From Hysterangium stoloniferum (taxonomy: Eukaryota; Basidiomycota; Agaricomycetes; Hysterangiales; Hysterangiaceae): a stretch of 64,000 bases of DNA. Under the pieces are notes generated by a model that saw only the letters and a list, made by a program, of their open reading frames with translations, did not search any database and was not told the origin of the DNA. A program made the position numbers and the translations under genes. The DNA lies in NCBI GenBank assembly GCA_015178975.1, contig WHVD01000030.1, positions 310,001-374,000 on the forward strand, in the 5' to 3' direction. Below are positions 12,741-25,032 of this stretch, one piece after another; the first letter of the stretch is position 1, and each line of letters starts with the position of its first letter.

Positions 12741-13550
12741 GTGGGCAACCTTTTGCGAGCGAGTTGCCAATTGTTCGCTTGGGCTGCCTCGAGGGTTCTT
12801 TGGAACCCGATCAATACGGAAGCAATGTCAAGCGGGACTTGTCATGAGATGCCCGTTGACGCTTCGTCGGATATAATAACAGGCGGTTCTGACGTTTCTT
12901 CCCTCATGGACACTTCGGAAGACGAAGACAAAGATGAAGTAGACTATTTATTGGAAGCATTCCCCGAAGGTCCCAACTCCTTAACATCAGAGTTTATTCC
13001 GGACGGCCAGCGATGTTTCCACTGTGATCGAATTGTAGATTCGATATATTGCACAAAACACCCCATCTCAGCTCAGTTCTCACCGCACATCGTAGATCAA
13101 GATGATGTCGATTTCATGGACTTCAACCGAGGGCCTACCTTCCATCGTGCGCTAACGCCAGACACTTTCGAAAGCGAGGGCTCGTCATCTCCTTACTTTT
13201 CTGACTGCGATGGCGAGACAATCACGCAGTTTCTTCGTGATCGCTCGCAGGCACCGCCCGAAAGTATACTGGATATTAATGGTGATCTCTCTCTCACACC
13301 ATTTGAACCTGTCAGTGGGGTTCTTTTGAGCACCTACTCCTACCCACAATGGCGACACTTCCGATTTGGGGCCTGTATTCTCGGTTCTGTGGACAATTGG
13401 AAATCGCCAGGGACCGAGGTAATTATATTGGAGATACCAACCCAGGTGAGGTATCAGGATGAGCGTTGCGAAGAAGAAGGCTTTTACGGGGAAAGGCGTT
13501 TTCGTCTGTGCAGGAGATGTTATAAAGGGCGGAAGTTAGTGATGCAATAA
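12741..13550 (+). CDS. hypothetical protein with Cys pairs, acidic N-terminal half
   Basis: A 269-codon open frame I do not recognise. The first ATG at 12741 may be too far upstream; an ATG at 12825 starts the part with gene-like composition. That part is acidic and Ser-rich (MDTSEDEDKDEVDYLLEAF), then has a compact Cys cluster, CFHCDRIVDSIYC, and ends with CRRCYKGRK, so a two-half zinc-binding fold is possible. The middle (GDLSLTPFEPVSGVLL and a Tyr/Trp-rich stretch) looks folded. There is no signal peptide or membrane segment. The single long frame with biased composition and no stop argues for a real gene or last exon. A three-unit T-rich repeat follows directly, likely in its 3' UTR. Confidence 0.55.
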   Translation: MGNLLRASCQLFAWAASRVLWNPINTEAMSSGTCHEMPVDASSDIITGGSDVSSLMDTSEDEDKDEVDYLLEAFPEGPNSLTSEFIPDGQRCFHCDRIVDSIYCTKHPISAQFSPHIVDQDDVDFMDFNRGPTFHRALTPDTFESEGSSSPYFSDCDGETITQFLRDRSQAPPESILDINGDLSLTPFEPVSGVLLSTYSYPQWRHFRFGACILGSVDNWKSPGTEVIILEIPTQVRYQDERCEEEGFYGERRFRLCRRCYKGRKLVMQ

Positions 13551-13626
13551 GTGCAAAACATTGAGGGCTATTTGCCCTTGCCCTTGTTTAATCTGTTTAG
13601 AAGGGGTTTTTTTTCTTTTCGGAAAG

Positions 13627-13740
13627 TTATGTATCTATGCCCGGTTTTTATTTTTATTTTTGGATAGTCCTTATGTATCTATGCCCGGGTTTTTTTTCTT
13701 TTTGGAGAATTATTATGTATCTATGCCTTTTTTTTGGGAG
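13627..13740 (+). repeat. three-unit tandem repeat, about 43 bp
   Basis: The block TTATGTATCTATGCC recurs at 13627, 13671 and 13713, each followed by a long T-rich tract. Units are 44, 42 and about 28 bp. The array sits 76 bases after the stop of the preceding gene, so it is probably in its 3' untranslated region. The T tracts differ in length between units, as expected of slippage. Confidence 0.8.
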
Positions 13741-14304
13741 GGGGGGAGAGGGTTATATTATTATCCGTTCCTGTGGGTAACAAGTAGCGGGCCGCTTGGC
13801 CCATTGACTTTTGGCCTAGACTTGCCTTTCCGTGTTCTGGACACTGATAATAATACCACAACATCGGACCTTAGTCGAGAATGCAGGGCGCACTCTGCGT
13901 CATTATCGTCACTGATTGGATTGCCATCCGAACGCCAGAGTATGACGCTGAGATGCGAATATGAGTAGCACGATTGGTTTTTGACTCAAGATGCTTATAT
14001 ATTACTACTATGAATATCATAGTTTTTTTGGACTTGCAAAAAATAGTTGCCGACGTTGTCTGAATCCAAATTCAAACCGAACCAACTACAGAAACCCGCC
14101 GCCGCCGCCGCGGACGCTTCTGATATCAGTGCAACTGTATACTAAATTCACACTTCTAAAAATGTTCCCATCGTCTTTCTTCAATTTATTTACCACGGGG
14201 TAAACTACAGATACAAGAGGAATACAAAGGTTCTAACGGAATGAAGTACAAGTTTGCCACCGGAGCGCTCATAGTATCCTATAAGTTTTTCTAAACCGTC
14301 GACA

Positions 14305-15524
14305 TCAGATACCAACCCCACGAACAATGTCCCGCCATTCAGCATCGTCTAGCCGAGCTAGTACCTGTTGACATTTAGATCTGATATCTTCCTCTGCGTC
14401 CTCTCCTAGAACCAGTAAGTCTGGCCATCTTTTGCCAACAGCGCATCCTTCACCCCGTACGACATCCACGATGACATCAACCGCCTTTCGCGGATCACCA
14501 GGCTGGCATCCATGTACGCCCGCAAGTGCTTTGGCGCATAAGAGATGGAAAGGGAGATACTGAGAGACGACCATATTGCCTAGTTTAAGCTCGCTATTGG
14601 TTATCATTTCCGTGCGGAAGCCGCCTGGTTGGACTAGAAGAACACGGATACCTAGCGGTCGTAATTCCTCCATCAAAGATTCAGCAATTGCTTTCAAACA
14701 AAATTTCAGCTAGACTAATAGATAAAATCGGTCTCGGATTCACCATGAACAGCAGCTTTCGAACTTCCGTAAGGTCCTGTTACCAAAAAATCAATTTTAA
14801 CGGCGGCAATCTTCTCATGGCTTATTGACGTACCAACCAGCTATCATTGCGTTATGAGATCAAGTATAAATATTTATAGAGAATGGTAGACTCACAGCAG
14901 ACTGTGTCTTCCAACCCGACCTGCTCCCAACAACGACAATAGTGCCGTTGCGCCGTTCACGCATGTGGGCAAGAAATGCGTGGGTAACATTGATGACACC
15001 AAAGACATTGGTCTTATACTGTCGCATAAAGCCATCGACGCTGTTACATATCCATATCCTGTAAGCTTACTGTCATTGAGAAGAATGGTCTAACTTGCCC
15101 CACTTCCTCCAAAGCGCCAAACATTCCGTAGCCAGCATTATTGACTACGGTTATCATAAGCTATAGTTTTCACCGCTAATGTACTAAGAGCACATGCCTA
15201 CGACATCCACACAGCCATAGATCTCAATAGCCTCAGCCGCCTTCCTTGCGATGATGGAAAAATCATCCCGTACGTCGAGTTGCATCGCATGGGCACCATG
15301 TAACACAAGGTCCTCGATCTTAGTTATGTCGCGGGCGGTCGCAATGACCTTATCACCTCTGGATAGAGCGTTCAACGCCAGGCAACGTCCCAAGCCCGAT
15401 GATGTTCCTGTGGTCAATGTAGGTTATTTATCTGATGAGCTTTTTGGAGACTATAATAATGACCAGTGATAAACCACACTCTACGACCAGAGAAGGTAGA
15501 GGAATATTCAGTGCCAACAGGCAT
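14305..15524 (-). CDS. short-chain dehydrogenase/reductase, six exons
   Basis: NAD(P)(H)-dependent oxidoreductase of the classical SDR type. Exons (minus): 15524-15464, 15407-15202, 15160-15099, 15040-14896, an exon ending at 14744, and 14690-14305. Motifs in order: VWFITGTSSGLGR (cofactor-binding TGxxxGxG, rebuilt across intron 1), LDVRDD, VVNNAGYGMFGAL (NNAG), NVFGVINVTHAFL, VVVGSRSG (catalytic Ser region), PYGSSKAAVHA (YxxxK catalytic pair, spliced at its end), RVLLVQPGGFRTEM. All core SDR residues are present. The intron before exon 4 seems to be GC-AG (GCAAGT donor). Two junctions are uncertain: exon 2/3, where the chosen acceptor adds LMIT, and exon 4/5, where acceptor 14777 is one base out of phase and acceptor 14814 restores phase but lengthens the protein (about 309 aa). 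So slight decay cannot be excluded. Substrate unknown. Confidence 0.8.
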
Positions 15525-15749
15525 TAGACACAATATGAGCTCAACGGTTGTCGCCGTCTAATAGAAGTGCAGGAAGGCTTTGGTTCAAGTTGAAGATAAG
15601 TACCTCGATTCAGCATGAGACTTTTATGGGCACGACCTCTCACCTTTTAGATAAGGATCCAACAGGAAGACAGGAATGAAGATATGTCACTCCCAAATGA
15701 TACCCACATGACGCAAATCTACTTGTAGATCTTCGATTGCACAATTACA

Positions 15750-16253
15750 ATGGAAGCTGGTGAAGTACAAAATCCGATTGAACGTTCCCTTGACAAGGAG
15801 GTGAGCCCTCGAATACCTTCAATAATTCGATACACTCCAGGCCTTCAGCGGTCTGAAAAAAATGACAAAAGCTTTAATTCGATTGGAGGTAGATTTGATG
15901 GAAAATTTCTTTTCTATACACTCATGGGCGCTCCTACCCATCTTGAAGAGTCCCGGCGAAGACTTCAACCGATTTCGGCTGGCTTGGTACCGAGATTTAA
16001 ACCCATTTTCGCCGATCCAATTTTGAAAAAATCGAAATTGAGTATATTTTGGTATTTTGAACGTGATATAAGATGGCTTAACCACTGTCCTTCTACCAGC
16101 AGAATATGTAACGTGGTCGCCAGCAAGCTTTCCCAGCCGCTCATAACGCGACTAGCATGTCACACTGCGCGATATATGCGACGTTCAAAGGTCAACGATG
16201 ACCATAGTTACAAGCCGTCTATCACGGAGTTCATCCCACTTGCTAGAGTTTGA
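15750..16253 (+). CDS. doubtful hypothetical ORF (167 codons)
   Basis: An open frame downstream of the divergent SDR start. The product is basic, without recognisable domain, signal peptide or membrane helix. Base composition is not clearly coding and the opposite strand is also open for 88 codons. It could be a real lineage-specific gene, a last exon or chance. I list it only because it is the longest frame in this stretch. Confidence 0.2.
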   Translation: MEAGEVQNPIERSLDKEVSPRIPSIIRYTPGLQRSEKNDKSFNSIGGRFDGKFLFYTLMGAPTHLEESRRRLQPISAGLVPRFKPIFADPILKKSKLSIFWYFERDIRWLNHCPSTSRICNVVASKLSQPLITRLACHTARYMRRSKVNDDHSYKPSITEFIPLARV

Positions 16254-19200
16254 TTCTTAGGGGTTTTTGCCCTGCCTGGCAAAATCAGACGTACTTAAAT
16301 GGTTCTTTCTGTTGGCAAACTTGTGAGTGAACTGCTCTCTGCGGCACGATCGGGAACGTCGTTAGTATTCTCCCCGTGCAAGATTCATGACTCCGTAGCA
16401 TAAACCTTAATAGGTTGTATGTTGATTCTGGCAACAGGTGAGTTCGCTATATTGTGTCAGGTAGTAACTCCATTTGCTCCGACAATCTCATTTAAAGCAA
16501 TCTCATTGCTTCAAGTTCTCTTTAGATTCCAAAATCAGAATATGACCTGAAATTGGAGGGTCCTAATTGGCTGGATGGCCATTTTGGGCTGGTGCGGAGG
16601 ATAGCAATTTGACCTCGGTGAGTTGAGGACCCGTCTCTATGTTTGCATCATTGATGGTCGACCTAGGAAATTACCAGTTTCAAACCAATAATGTGTCTGC
16701 TCCATGATTTTCAAAGAAGTCTCATTCTGGCTGCATGGGAATAACATTCACAAACGTTGAACGCCAAGTTTGATGTTTGTGAATGTATACTACATCTTGG
16801 CTTCGTAATAAAGGAAAGTGTCATCGGCGAGATGCAATATGCGTTCCTCATCACACCTCCCGGAATTTAGTCATATTTTTGTCCCGTACGTCGCGAGAAC
16901 AGCTACAAAACGATGAACAGAACACTAGGGTATGTTGCATATGCGTTATGTGTATCTGTGGACCTCCTGATCTATGCAATTGTGCTGTCTTTAGATTGAA
17001 GTAATATGCTGCGGAGCCGGTATTATTGTCTTTCGAGCGTTTACCGTCCAGTGTGTCGTCGTTAACTTTTCATACTTCTGACGTAATGATACGCCGACAT
17101 TCTCCGCATTAGAGCCAGATGGTTTTCGCTCCTTGGTATGCATTCAATGATCGAGGTTCCCAAGCTCCTCTTATGTTGTTCCTCCCCCCCCCCACACGCG
17201 GTTCTTTGCACGAAGGTTTTACTTAGCCTACGTGCTCTGGTCCATAAATTGTTCCTTTTCTTTATTTTTCTTTTCTTTTATAGCTTGTCAGGGCTGCACC
17301 CCATGGTCGACTTTAATTATATACATATATACATATACATCTCAAGCTTGTTTAGCCTATAAAACAATCCTGTTGAGACCAAGCGGTGTAGGTGGGTTGG
17401 TAAAAGGTGTGTCAATCGGTTATCATTCTATTGCGTTTCCTCATTCCAAAAGCATCTTAAAGCCTGTCGGTAGAGTCCACAAAACGAATTAGGTTCGGTA
17501 TCATGTCTGTTCCGCGGAGAGCCTCGCAATTGACTTGGCATGGAAAGAGAGCTAGAGCTTCTTCAACAGGGCTCTGTGAAAGATCTGTTCTTATAAATAT
17601 TGCACGACGAAGTCGGTTCACTCCTTCATTTTCCACCTACCAGGTAGCTCGACACATACATGGGACACGGCAAGTACTAAATATCCGTCTTCTTTGTAAC
17701 CATTGAAAGTCCCAGGCAAATCAGGCTGATAGAGTATATCCAACTAAACTTGGATACCTCAAACATATGTATGTGGTCTCAGTATTGTGTATATATCATG
17801 GATAGCATGGATAGCATGGGGACTCAGACCTAGCCTTGATCAGCATTTCAAACTGACCGCTAACACCCGTCGAAGTTCGATATTATGTTTTGCGCATATT
17901 AGCATCAGCACGCCGCATTGACTGTAAGCATTGAGTGTAAGGCATTATTCGGATTTCCACAGGTGCAAGTTGAATTCATTCCTATTAAATGCTAACACCG
18001 CACTTCGCGTTTGCGACTCAATAAGGTAGGTATTTCGAGCTATATTGAGAATAAGGAACATCATTTGTGTTTTATGTGTTGTATTATATATAGTTGATTT
18101 GTACTGAGCGTTGTCCATCAATTTAGGGGTAAAATTGTACTTCTTTCGCAGAAACTTTAATTTTATGTGATATGATGAGCCATGGCGAAATGGTATGCTT
18201 CAATGGAAGAGTTTTGTCCTGTTTTGGGACTAAAATAGTGCCTGTGCATGTCGGTTTACACGAGGAACGGGGTGATTGGGGGCCAAAGTATATAGCTGTA
18301 ACCTACCATAGTTTGCTCTATTAACTTGAGTTCAGGAATCACATAGCGTTTTCTAGAAGTTTTATGAGGATCCAAGTCTTGATTAGTTGAACTGCTTCTA
18401 TATTAATCAGTCGAGTATCCGTGCAAGCTACTTATCGGTCATACAAAATTAGAACACCATCTATCTGTTTAGATAGCTGGATCTGCATGAATGCAATCGG
18501 AGTTATGAAGAAGCCACCCCGGCAGTGTCGGTATCATATCCTCTTGCCAGGCCAGTAGGCTTGCAGCGTGGACCGAAAAGAGACTGGTCACTCAGTTGAC
18601 TCAGTCTCACATCGGCCGCAGGTCCCCCTGCAGTAATAAAATGGGAATGTCAGTAAATATCCCTGTATGGTGTTTAGGAGTGCTAACCAGTTCAACTAGT
18701 TCGGGCTAGCCAGACTACCTTTTATTTATTAGGCACAATAACAGTATATAGAAGTATAGGTAATCTAGATAGTTCATGTGATCTATTAACAAGGGTAGCT
18801 TCGCTGGAACACCCCTAAATGCCCGATATGGTGTCCAACATCGACTCAAAGTCCAAGAATTCAACGTCTTTTCCTGGAAAATTCGGTAGCCATCAATTGC
18901 TTTGGGACCTTAGTTGCGATCGATGTCTTTTGAACTGTCTGATACTTGATCTCAAGTGACACCGCTGATGTGTCGTGTCGTTCCATATGGACCAGCATAA
19001 GGGGATGTTCTGAACGAACAACCATGGTTACTCATTCGACCAAGGCGACTATCCTTTCGTTTTTGGGTCAGGTGGTGCGCGGGGCTCCAATAGAAGGTCG
19101 TTCGTTCATGGGACCTTGGTCGCACAGATAGTCGTCCCATCGGCAAGTAAATTATGTATTCTGAGTATTAGTCATATTTGGTTAGTCGTTAGCTGCTCTG

Positions 19201-20374
19201 CGGTGCTGTTATGCCCCATTCACCCAATGCGCTCACAGTCCCGCTCGTGGCGCTACAGTGACTCGATGCATTCTATGGCTGGAGCAGGGATGGACAGACA
19301 AGTCCAGTAATACGCTAAGGGTATAATGGACATACCTATAGACAGCTTGAAACAGCAAAAACATATGTGTATATTCCGGTGCGTCGACTAGGGTGGCAAC
19401 ACTATTCTACATTTACTTGTCTGTAGTCACACAGCACACTACCACGTAAGTAACAACGTTTGAATGGAGTATAGAAGTCACCTTGCTGACGATTACGGGA
19501 TGGAAGGGATTAATTGGTTGATGGCTTTACTCCTGAAGGACCTCCACTGGTCCTCAGTATTAACTAAGGCACATTCTTGCGACTGACTTGTTCTGTGGCA
19601 AACAATGCTCATTATGATACCACCGACTACCCTGGGACTGGTTAGTTGCAATGAGGGCTATGTAATGAAAGGGCATCAGTAAATTGGTTTTTGATCTGGA
19701 TGGCTCTGTGGGTCTTCCCAATCTGGCAGCCTCGTAGAGGCTCTATGGCCTCCGGTCCTTGCGCTTAAACCTATTTAAGTATGTTCGCTCTATCGGGAAC
19801 ATTTGTATAAAATATGGACATATACGTACAACAGTTTTCTTGAGTTTTCATCGCATTGGCTCGGAGTTCAAGTTGTTATAATAGCTTGACATGAGAAAGA
19901 AAGGGCCGTGATGATAAACTCACTGTGCTACATCACTCATATTTGTCAACTATAAGTTTGGTGCCTTCGGTCTAATTATTTCCCAGACGGGTATTTACCC
20001 CTTTATATTTATTAAGTGCCTTCAGACGCTTGCTTTGTGGACTGTGGTACCTCTACCGAGGTGCCACGGAACTCAGCCCTGAAGCCGACCGGGTAGTATT
20101 CTAGTTAGGCAGTTCACATTGATTTGCCGGTGAACTAAGTATTACAAAAGTTGATTAACCGTGTAATAAGGACACTTACCACAGACTCGTACAAGCTATT
20201 AGTAGGAAAACGAAATCGACGTCAAAATGTGGTGTCGAACACATGGATATTCGAGTCGACGAAGCAGGCAATGAAGGGCTGTCCACGTCGAACATCTTGT
20301 AGAATTAAATTAAGTTACTACTGCGTTTCCAAGCCTGTTGTCTGGCGGATTGTGTGAGCTCCTTGCCAGGAATG
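16254..20374. other. gene-poor stretch, nothing recognised
   Basis: About 4 kb with only short open frames and simple T-rich or TATA-like tracts (for example 17257-17345). No domain, LTR, tandem array or RNA gene could be supported. Confidence 0.4.
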
Positions 20375-20653
20375 TCAGACTCCACCGGAAGTCATTGACT
20401 GCACTTGAGTACTAACCATGAAAGATGATGCATGGACGGCTTGCGGGCTTAGCTGATATTTTGAACATTTACACGATGAGGTGATACAAGGTAGCGGAAC
20501 CGGGAAATCAGGTGTCCACTGAGATTTTTTTTTCGCGGGGCACTCCTTCCATATATGGTAATTTTTGTCACATGTACAGCATTGTTCTTTGACGGAAACT
20601 TCGAGGGTTTGGGGAAACTTTCGCATACCGTATTGGACAGCTTGAAGAGACAC
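20375..20653 (-). CDS. CCHC zinc-knuckle protein fragment
   Basis: A 92-codon frame containing CCTCDKNYHIWKECPAKKK, a perfect C-x2-C-x4-H-x4-C zinc knuckle followed by a basic run. Such knuckles bind single-stranded nucleic acid and occur in retrotransposon Gag and in cellular RNA-binding proteins. No other Gag, LTR or RNA-binding motif is adjacent. It may be an old Gag remnant or one exon of a host gene. Start and end are not determined. Confidence 0.35.
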   Translation of the reverse strand: MSLQAVQYGMRKFPQTLEVSVKEQCCTCDKNYHIWKECPAKKKSQWTPDFPVPLPCITSSCKCSKYQLSPQAVHASSFMVSTQVQSMTSGGV

Positions 20654-20739
20654 CAGTAAAGGAATATGGGGAGCAAAATGAGTGAGTAGTAGTATCGCTC
20701 AAACGGTAGCTGACAGCCTCATGAAGAGTAAAAGAGTAA

Positions 20740-20831
20740 TAATAGCGTATATATGTTTGTGATATAAACTGAATGCGTGCCTAGTATAAAGTAAATCAGT
20801 GATTTATATCACAAACATATTTATGCTATTA
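20740..20831. repeat. imperfect 33-bp inverted repeat (hairpin), flanked by direct repeats
   Basis: The arm 20740-20772 (core ATATGTTTGTGATATAAA) pairs with 20796-20831 around a loop of about 23 bases. Immediately outside, CAAACGGTAGCTGACAGCC near 20700-20718 is repeated as CAAACAGTAGCTGCTAGCC near 20840-20858, in the same orientation. A palindrome with flanking direct repeats suggests a tiny foldback or MITE-like insertion, or a recombination footprint. Confidence 0.6.
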
Positions 20832-21628
20832 GAATATTCAAACAGTAGCTGCTAGCCGTCCGCAGTGTGGGATTCCCGTTCCGTCCGCCCACTATAACCA
20901 GGCATTATGACTAAGGCTTGGCATACGTCATGAAAAACGTCTCAACTAATGCTTGCGCATCTATTAATCCCCGACCTGAACCGGCATAACCTAATGGTTT
21001 TCTTTTGCAGTTATATCTAATAAGGATTCAGGCTGTGGTAGATTGCCGACCAACTATAGTACCTCAATATGCGAAAGAATGCAAAGAAGACAAATCAGAT
21101 GCCTCCAAAGGCGCTGCTACCTTCGGGGTTGCCCGACTACATAGTCGTAAGTATTCGGGTTAACGACTAAAATAGCCTAAGTCAGAATTAAAATAATTTT
21201 CCTCCAAATTCTTCGCGTTTCGAACATAGATCTAGACTTGCTTGAAATGAAGCCAGAGAATCTAGAACTCGATGGATAATACTTAAGCACTTCTGTTAGT
21301 GGGAGCGCCGGTTATGTAAAAAGTTGATCAAAGGTACCACGCTGCCGCGCTTCGCTTAGCGACCAGGTTCTCCAGCACATATATAAGTGAATCGTAGCTC
21401 ATAATTAGCTTACAACTGTTCCCTTTCGAAGTGCCCGACCTCACAACTCGGGATACAGTGAAGGAACGTCTAGCGGGAACAAATTAGGTCGCGTCAACTG
21501 CTGGACTCATTCTACCGTCACCGCACTTTTACGACTTCAACTTGCGTTTACACAATTTAGTCTCAAAGGACCATTTTTTGAGTTGCTCTTGGGTTTTTAT
21601 ATATCGGCTGTCATCAATACATGCCATA

Positions 21629-22587
21629 ATGGATACCGGCGCGCCAGTTAAAGTCAAGAGGCCTCGAGGTGTGTAGTTAAGACTCTCGTACAATAATGGC
21701 AGCAAAGTTCCAACTGAAAATTAAAAAAAGGTAGGCCTCCAAAAATCAAACGTGGTTCCAAAGGAATAGCAAAACCGACTGGAGCAGACCTCGTTCAGAA
21801 CTCCCAAGACAACTCGGCAATCGACACTAGTGGCATGCAGTCGTCTTGTGTTGCAATGGAGCCAGATCAGCCACTCGAAACCCAATCTTCTCCTCAGCCT
21901 ACCGTTCATATTAATCCCCAAGTAGAATCACCTAAATCTCAAATCACTACGAGCGACAAGGGACAAATTGGTGTCGAGTCAACAGAGGGTCATGCGCCGA
22001 GATCGGATGGCGTAAGCGATTATCGGTCAGAATCAAGAAACGTGATTCTTCCTATACGACGTAGTGCAAGGCAAGCTACGGTTCATGCCACTCAGGTATC
22101 TGAAGGAACGCTGCGTCCGCCTGGACCCCCACACCTGGAAGCAGCCTTGAGCATCGCATTGCGCAATCTCGAGTCTGAAACCTGGGGATATTTATGGTCC
22201 TATATCGAGAAACGTCAAGGAGAACGACTGCTCACTCCGGCCGAAATCAAAGCTGCGAGTCGATCAGTCCGAAAAGCTGCGGATGCGGTCGATAAGGCAG
22301 ATCGTGATCTGGAGGATGCTATCGACGAAATGATGTCCGCAAACAACAAGAAAAAACGTCGAGGACCTGCTCTATCGAAATATGTCGATAAACCTCTTGA
22401 AATGGACTCCAGTACCGCGCCAACGCCCGCTTCTATTGCCCAAGAGGTGAAACCTACATCAAGCAAAGGGAAGGAGCGAGAAAGATACCTCCCCCCTGGC
22501 AGTTTACTGGGTGCAATGGATGTTAGCAGGGGATCATCCCCAATTTCGTTATCACAAGGCACCTCTTCTAGAAAGAGACAAAATTGA
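21629..22587 (+). CDS. AT-hook protein, nuclear, function unknown
   Basis: Two exons, 21629-21668 and 21731-22587, joined by a 62-bp GT-AG intron that restores frame; 298 aa. Splicing creates KRPRGRPPKIKRG at residues 10-22, a textbook AT-hook (core RGRP) that binds the minor groove of AT-rich DNA. The intron falling inside the hook and rebuilding it is the best evidence for the start. The rest is Ser/Pro/Gln-rich, then an Ala/Arg/Glu-rich helical segment likely to form a coiled coil (PAEIKAASRSVRKAADAVDK), a basic patch KKKRRGP resembling a nuclear signal, and a Ser-rich tail ending in RKRQN. No catalytic domain. It could be a chromatin or transcription-associated factor; partner and targets are unknown. 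Confidence 0.7.
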
Positions 22588-23639
22588 CCTTCATTGTGCT
22601 TGTCGAACAATCGTCATATTAGAAATGCGTCTAGAGAAGCTTTGCCTTCAAATCCGAATCGACCTTTTCCTATAGCACCTTCCCATGTGGCCTATCCATC
22701 TTGATAGCAAGAGCGAGTAATGATATATGTGTCTCCATTTTTTTCATACATAGGTAAATAGCAAGCATACGATAATTTCAGATATGCCTCTGACTGTGAA
22801 TCATGCGTCATACATTACTTTTGCCAATTATGGCTCAGACTATCTCTTTTCTCATTTTATTCCTACCTATTCTCAGCAGCTAGTTAAGGGGCTATAATTG
22901 AGCAGTGGATGGATGTGGCTGGTTTATAAAGTGCTAAAAAGAGCGAGCAGTTCTAGCAATGCAGTATCAGTGGATATCTGAAATCGTTTACCTTGGGTCC
23001 AGGCTGAGATTAAATGAATCTTGAGTATGAAATAGAATATTCATGATGGTTTCGGCCGCCATGGGATCCTCTTATGTGGTCACACTCGGCCCTCATAACC
23101 AGCCAACGCAGAACACCTTCTGAGTCAAAGGATAGTCACCACATCACCCTGACATGTCCATTGTCATTGTTCAGAGCTCAAAAGATGTTTCACATATATA
23201 GGACGACTTGGAGTTGTAGTCCATAATATTGTGTATATATCCAACCCCATCGCCAAATACTGCACACAGGCAAGAAGAATCGGCATGTTAAAAGTGGCAT
23301 CCGCTGAAATTGCCCTAAAAGAGTATGTTTCTTCCCCTGTTACTTTACCTTTATCCCCATACGCTCTGTCCAGAATAAACTCGGCCGTAACAATAATTTC
23401 TTATCCTACTTTGCTCACCCCGCAAAATGCGCGCACAATCTTTCGTATGATATAATCCTTGACTGTACCGACAAAGCCAACATGATACCTCCTCTTCGAT
23501 ACAGCCGTCGCTCTCCAGAAGACCGTCATCACCGGCTCAGCGATGGAGTGTATTAAGCTTATTACCAGGCTCCATGGTGCGTTGTGGTTTAGCCATTCTC
23601 CCTCTCAGCAACCCGCACGTGCTCGATAATCGCTCACCA
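22588..23639. other. intergenic, nothing recognised
   Basis: Spacer between the AT-hook gene and the first LTR debris. Only short frames without motifs. Confidence 0.4.
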
Positions 23640-23990
23640 CCTCCCCTCTATCTACAGTCGGGTTGACCTTAATAACCATAGGATAGTTAAAAATGACTAA
23701 GAGATAATGGAATCGACCTTATGGTACAATTACAAGGGGTGGATTAATGAACTAGTGAGTTAAAAGAGAAGTTGATATGAGTAAGGTGAGGTGTGAGTAG
23801 AACCAATGATAGTTCTAGCCTTGACTATGCAGTACAAAGCTAGAAGGTTGCTGTAAGTTCTAGTTGAAGCCATTCAAGATAGCTGAGACTATACCCCAGT
23901 CACAACTTGCAGGACACTAAAAAGGATGTCTGGGCAAGTCATGGTTATGGGGTATGAGTTTCTAGTTACACCCACTAGTGTACATGAGTG
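23640..23990 (-). mobile_element. LTR fragment, related to the copy at 52.5 kb
   Basis: Matches the LTR at 52512-52975 in the same order: the GGAATCGACCTTRTGGT block, the TAGTTCTAGC block, then ATACCCCARTCA and GGGTGTCTGG. Both ends are missing, so it is a truncated solo or internal piece, and it abuts other repeat material on its right. Confidence 0.65.
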
Positions 23991-24329
23991 TGACAGTATG
24001 TAAGTGTACTGACAGTTGCTCATATGATGACTTGGCCAATGACTTAAAATACAGGTGGACAATAGTATCATTGGGGACTGTCGGGTTGCAACAGGGTTGT
24101 GACACAGTTGTAACACAAAAGCAAGTTGTTATACTTCCAAGATTCATATTGGAAAAGTCAAATCTGTGTACCTAGCAATATGACAACTATTATCCTGAGG
24201 TTAATACATGATAACCCTTTCGAAGATGTGAGGGGTACCCCACTCTGAGGAATGTAACTGTTTTATAGTATCATATTTTCCCTTATTTCTCTACTACATA
24301 TCTTCCAACTACAAAGTAAAAACTCCTAT

Positions 24330-24815
24330 GTAAATATTTTCTCATACTTTTGTTGGTACTTTGTTTTTAAAGCTAAACTGTAGTTATTTCCTAGTAAAGT
24401 ATGTGAGATATTGTTGGAAATTTTTCATCCTATAACTTTCTTCATGAAGTGAAACCACCTATACATATATTCTTGGTATGTTGAATCAAGTAGAAATCTG
24501 TTCAGATTGACAGACCCATTCCAATGTACATAATACATATGTATTCAGAGGTGTCAATGACATACACATGCATGAAATGGACCATTTAAATGGATATGCT
24601 TTTTAAAAGTTTTGATGTTTTAATCTACTAAATTATTTCATAATCTATTCAGGTCCTGAAAGATGCTTTGTTTCATAATATTCAAATAAGTTTTAAACAT
24701 TCCTAAAGTTTGGAAGACCAAATTAAGTTTAAATCACATCTCATATGTTTAAATCACATTTAGAGTATATTAAAATTTGATATACTTAGTAGTTTTCAGA
24801 TATCCTCCATAGGAA
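24330..24815 (+). mobile_element. fragment of the long LTR family found complete at 58.65-60.07 kb
   Basis: Collinear over about 480 bp with 59195-59668: shared blocks include GGAAATTTTTCAT, AAGTAGAAATCTGTT, AATACATATGTATT and AGTTTTCAGATATCCTCC. Many differences are transitions. It lacks the TGTTA start and TAACA end, so only the middle of the LTR remains here. Confidence 0.7.
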
Positions 24816-25032
24816 AAGAACAGTCTGGCTGAAAGGTCGTTGTGTCAACCTCACTCAGTTGGTAACAGACAGGACAAGGTTGTCTTTATTGAAGATAGTG
24901 AAATGTAGAGATTTACAGTAAAGCTCGGCAGGAGCGTAAAAGATGCCCTTTCTTGTGAAAGGTTAGACCTACTATATATCAGAATGGAACAATGAGGCTT
25001 GTATAACAAATACACTGGCCCAGATCACCACT

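Noticed and set aside
13420-13446. GT...AG stretch within the Cys-pair gene as an intron
   Set aside because: About 27 bp and in frame; the open reading through it is more likely.
17257-17345. T-rich and TATA-rich tract as a promoter or repeat element
   Set aside because: Simple sequence without a gene start nearby or a second copy.
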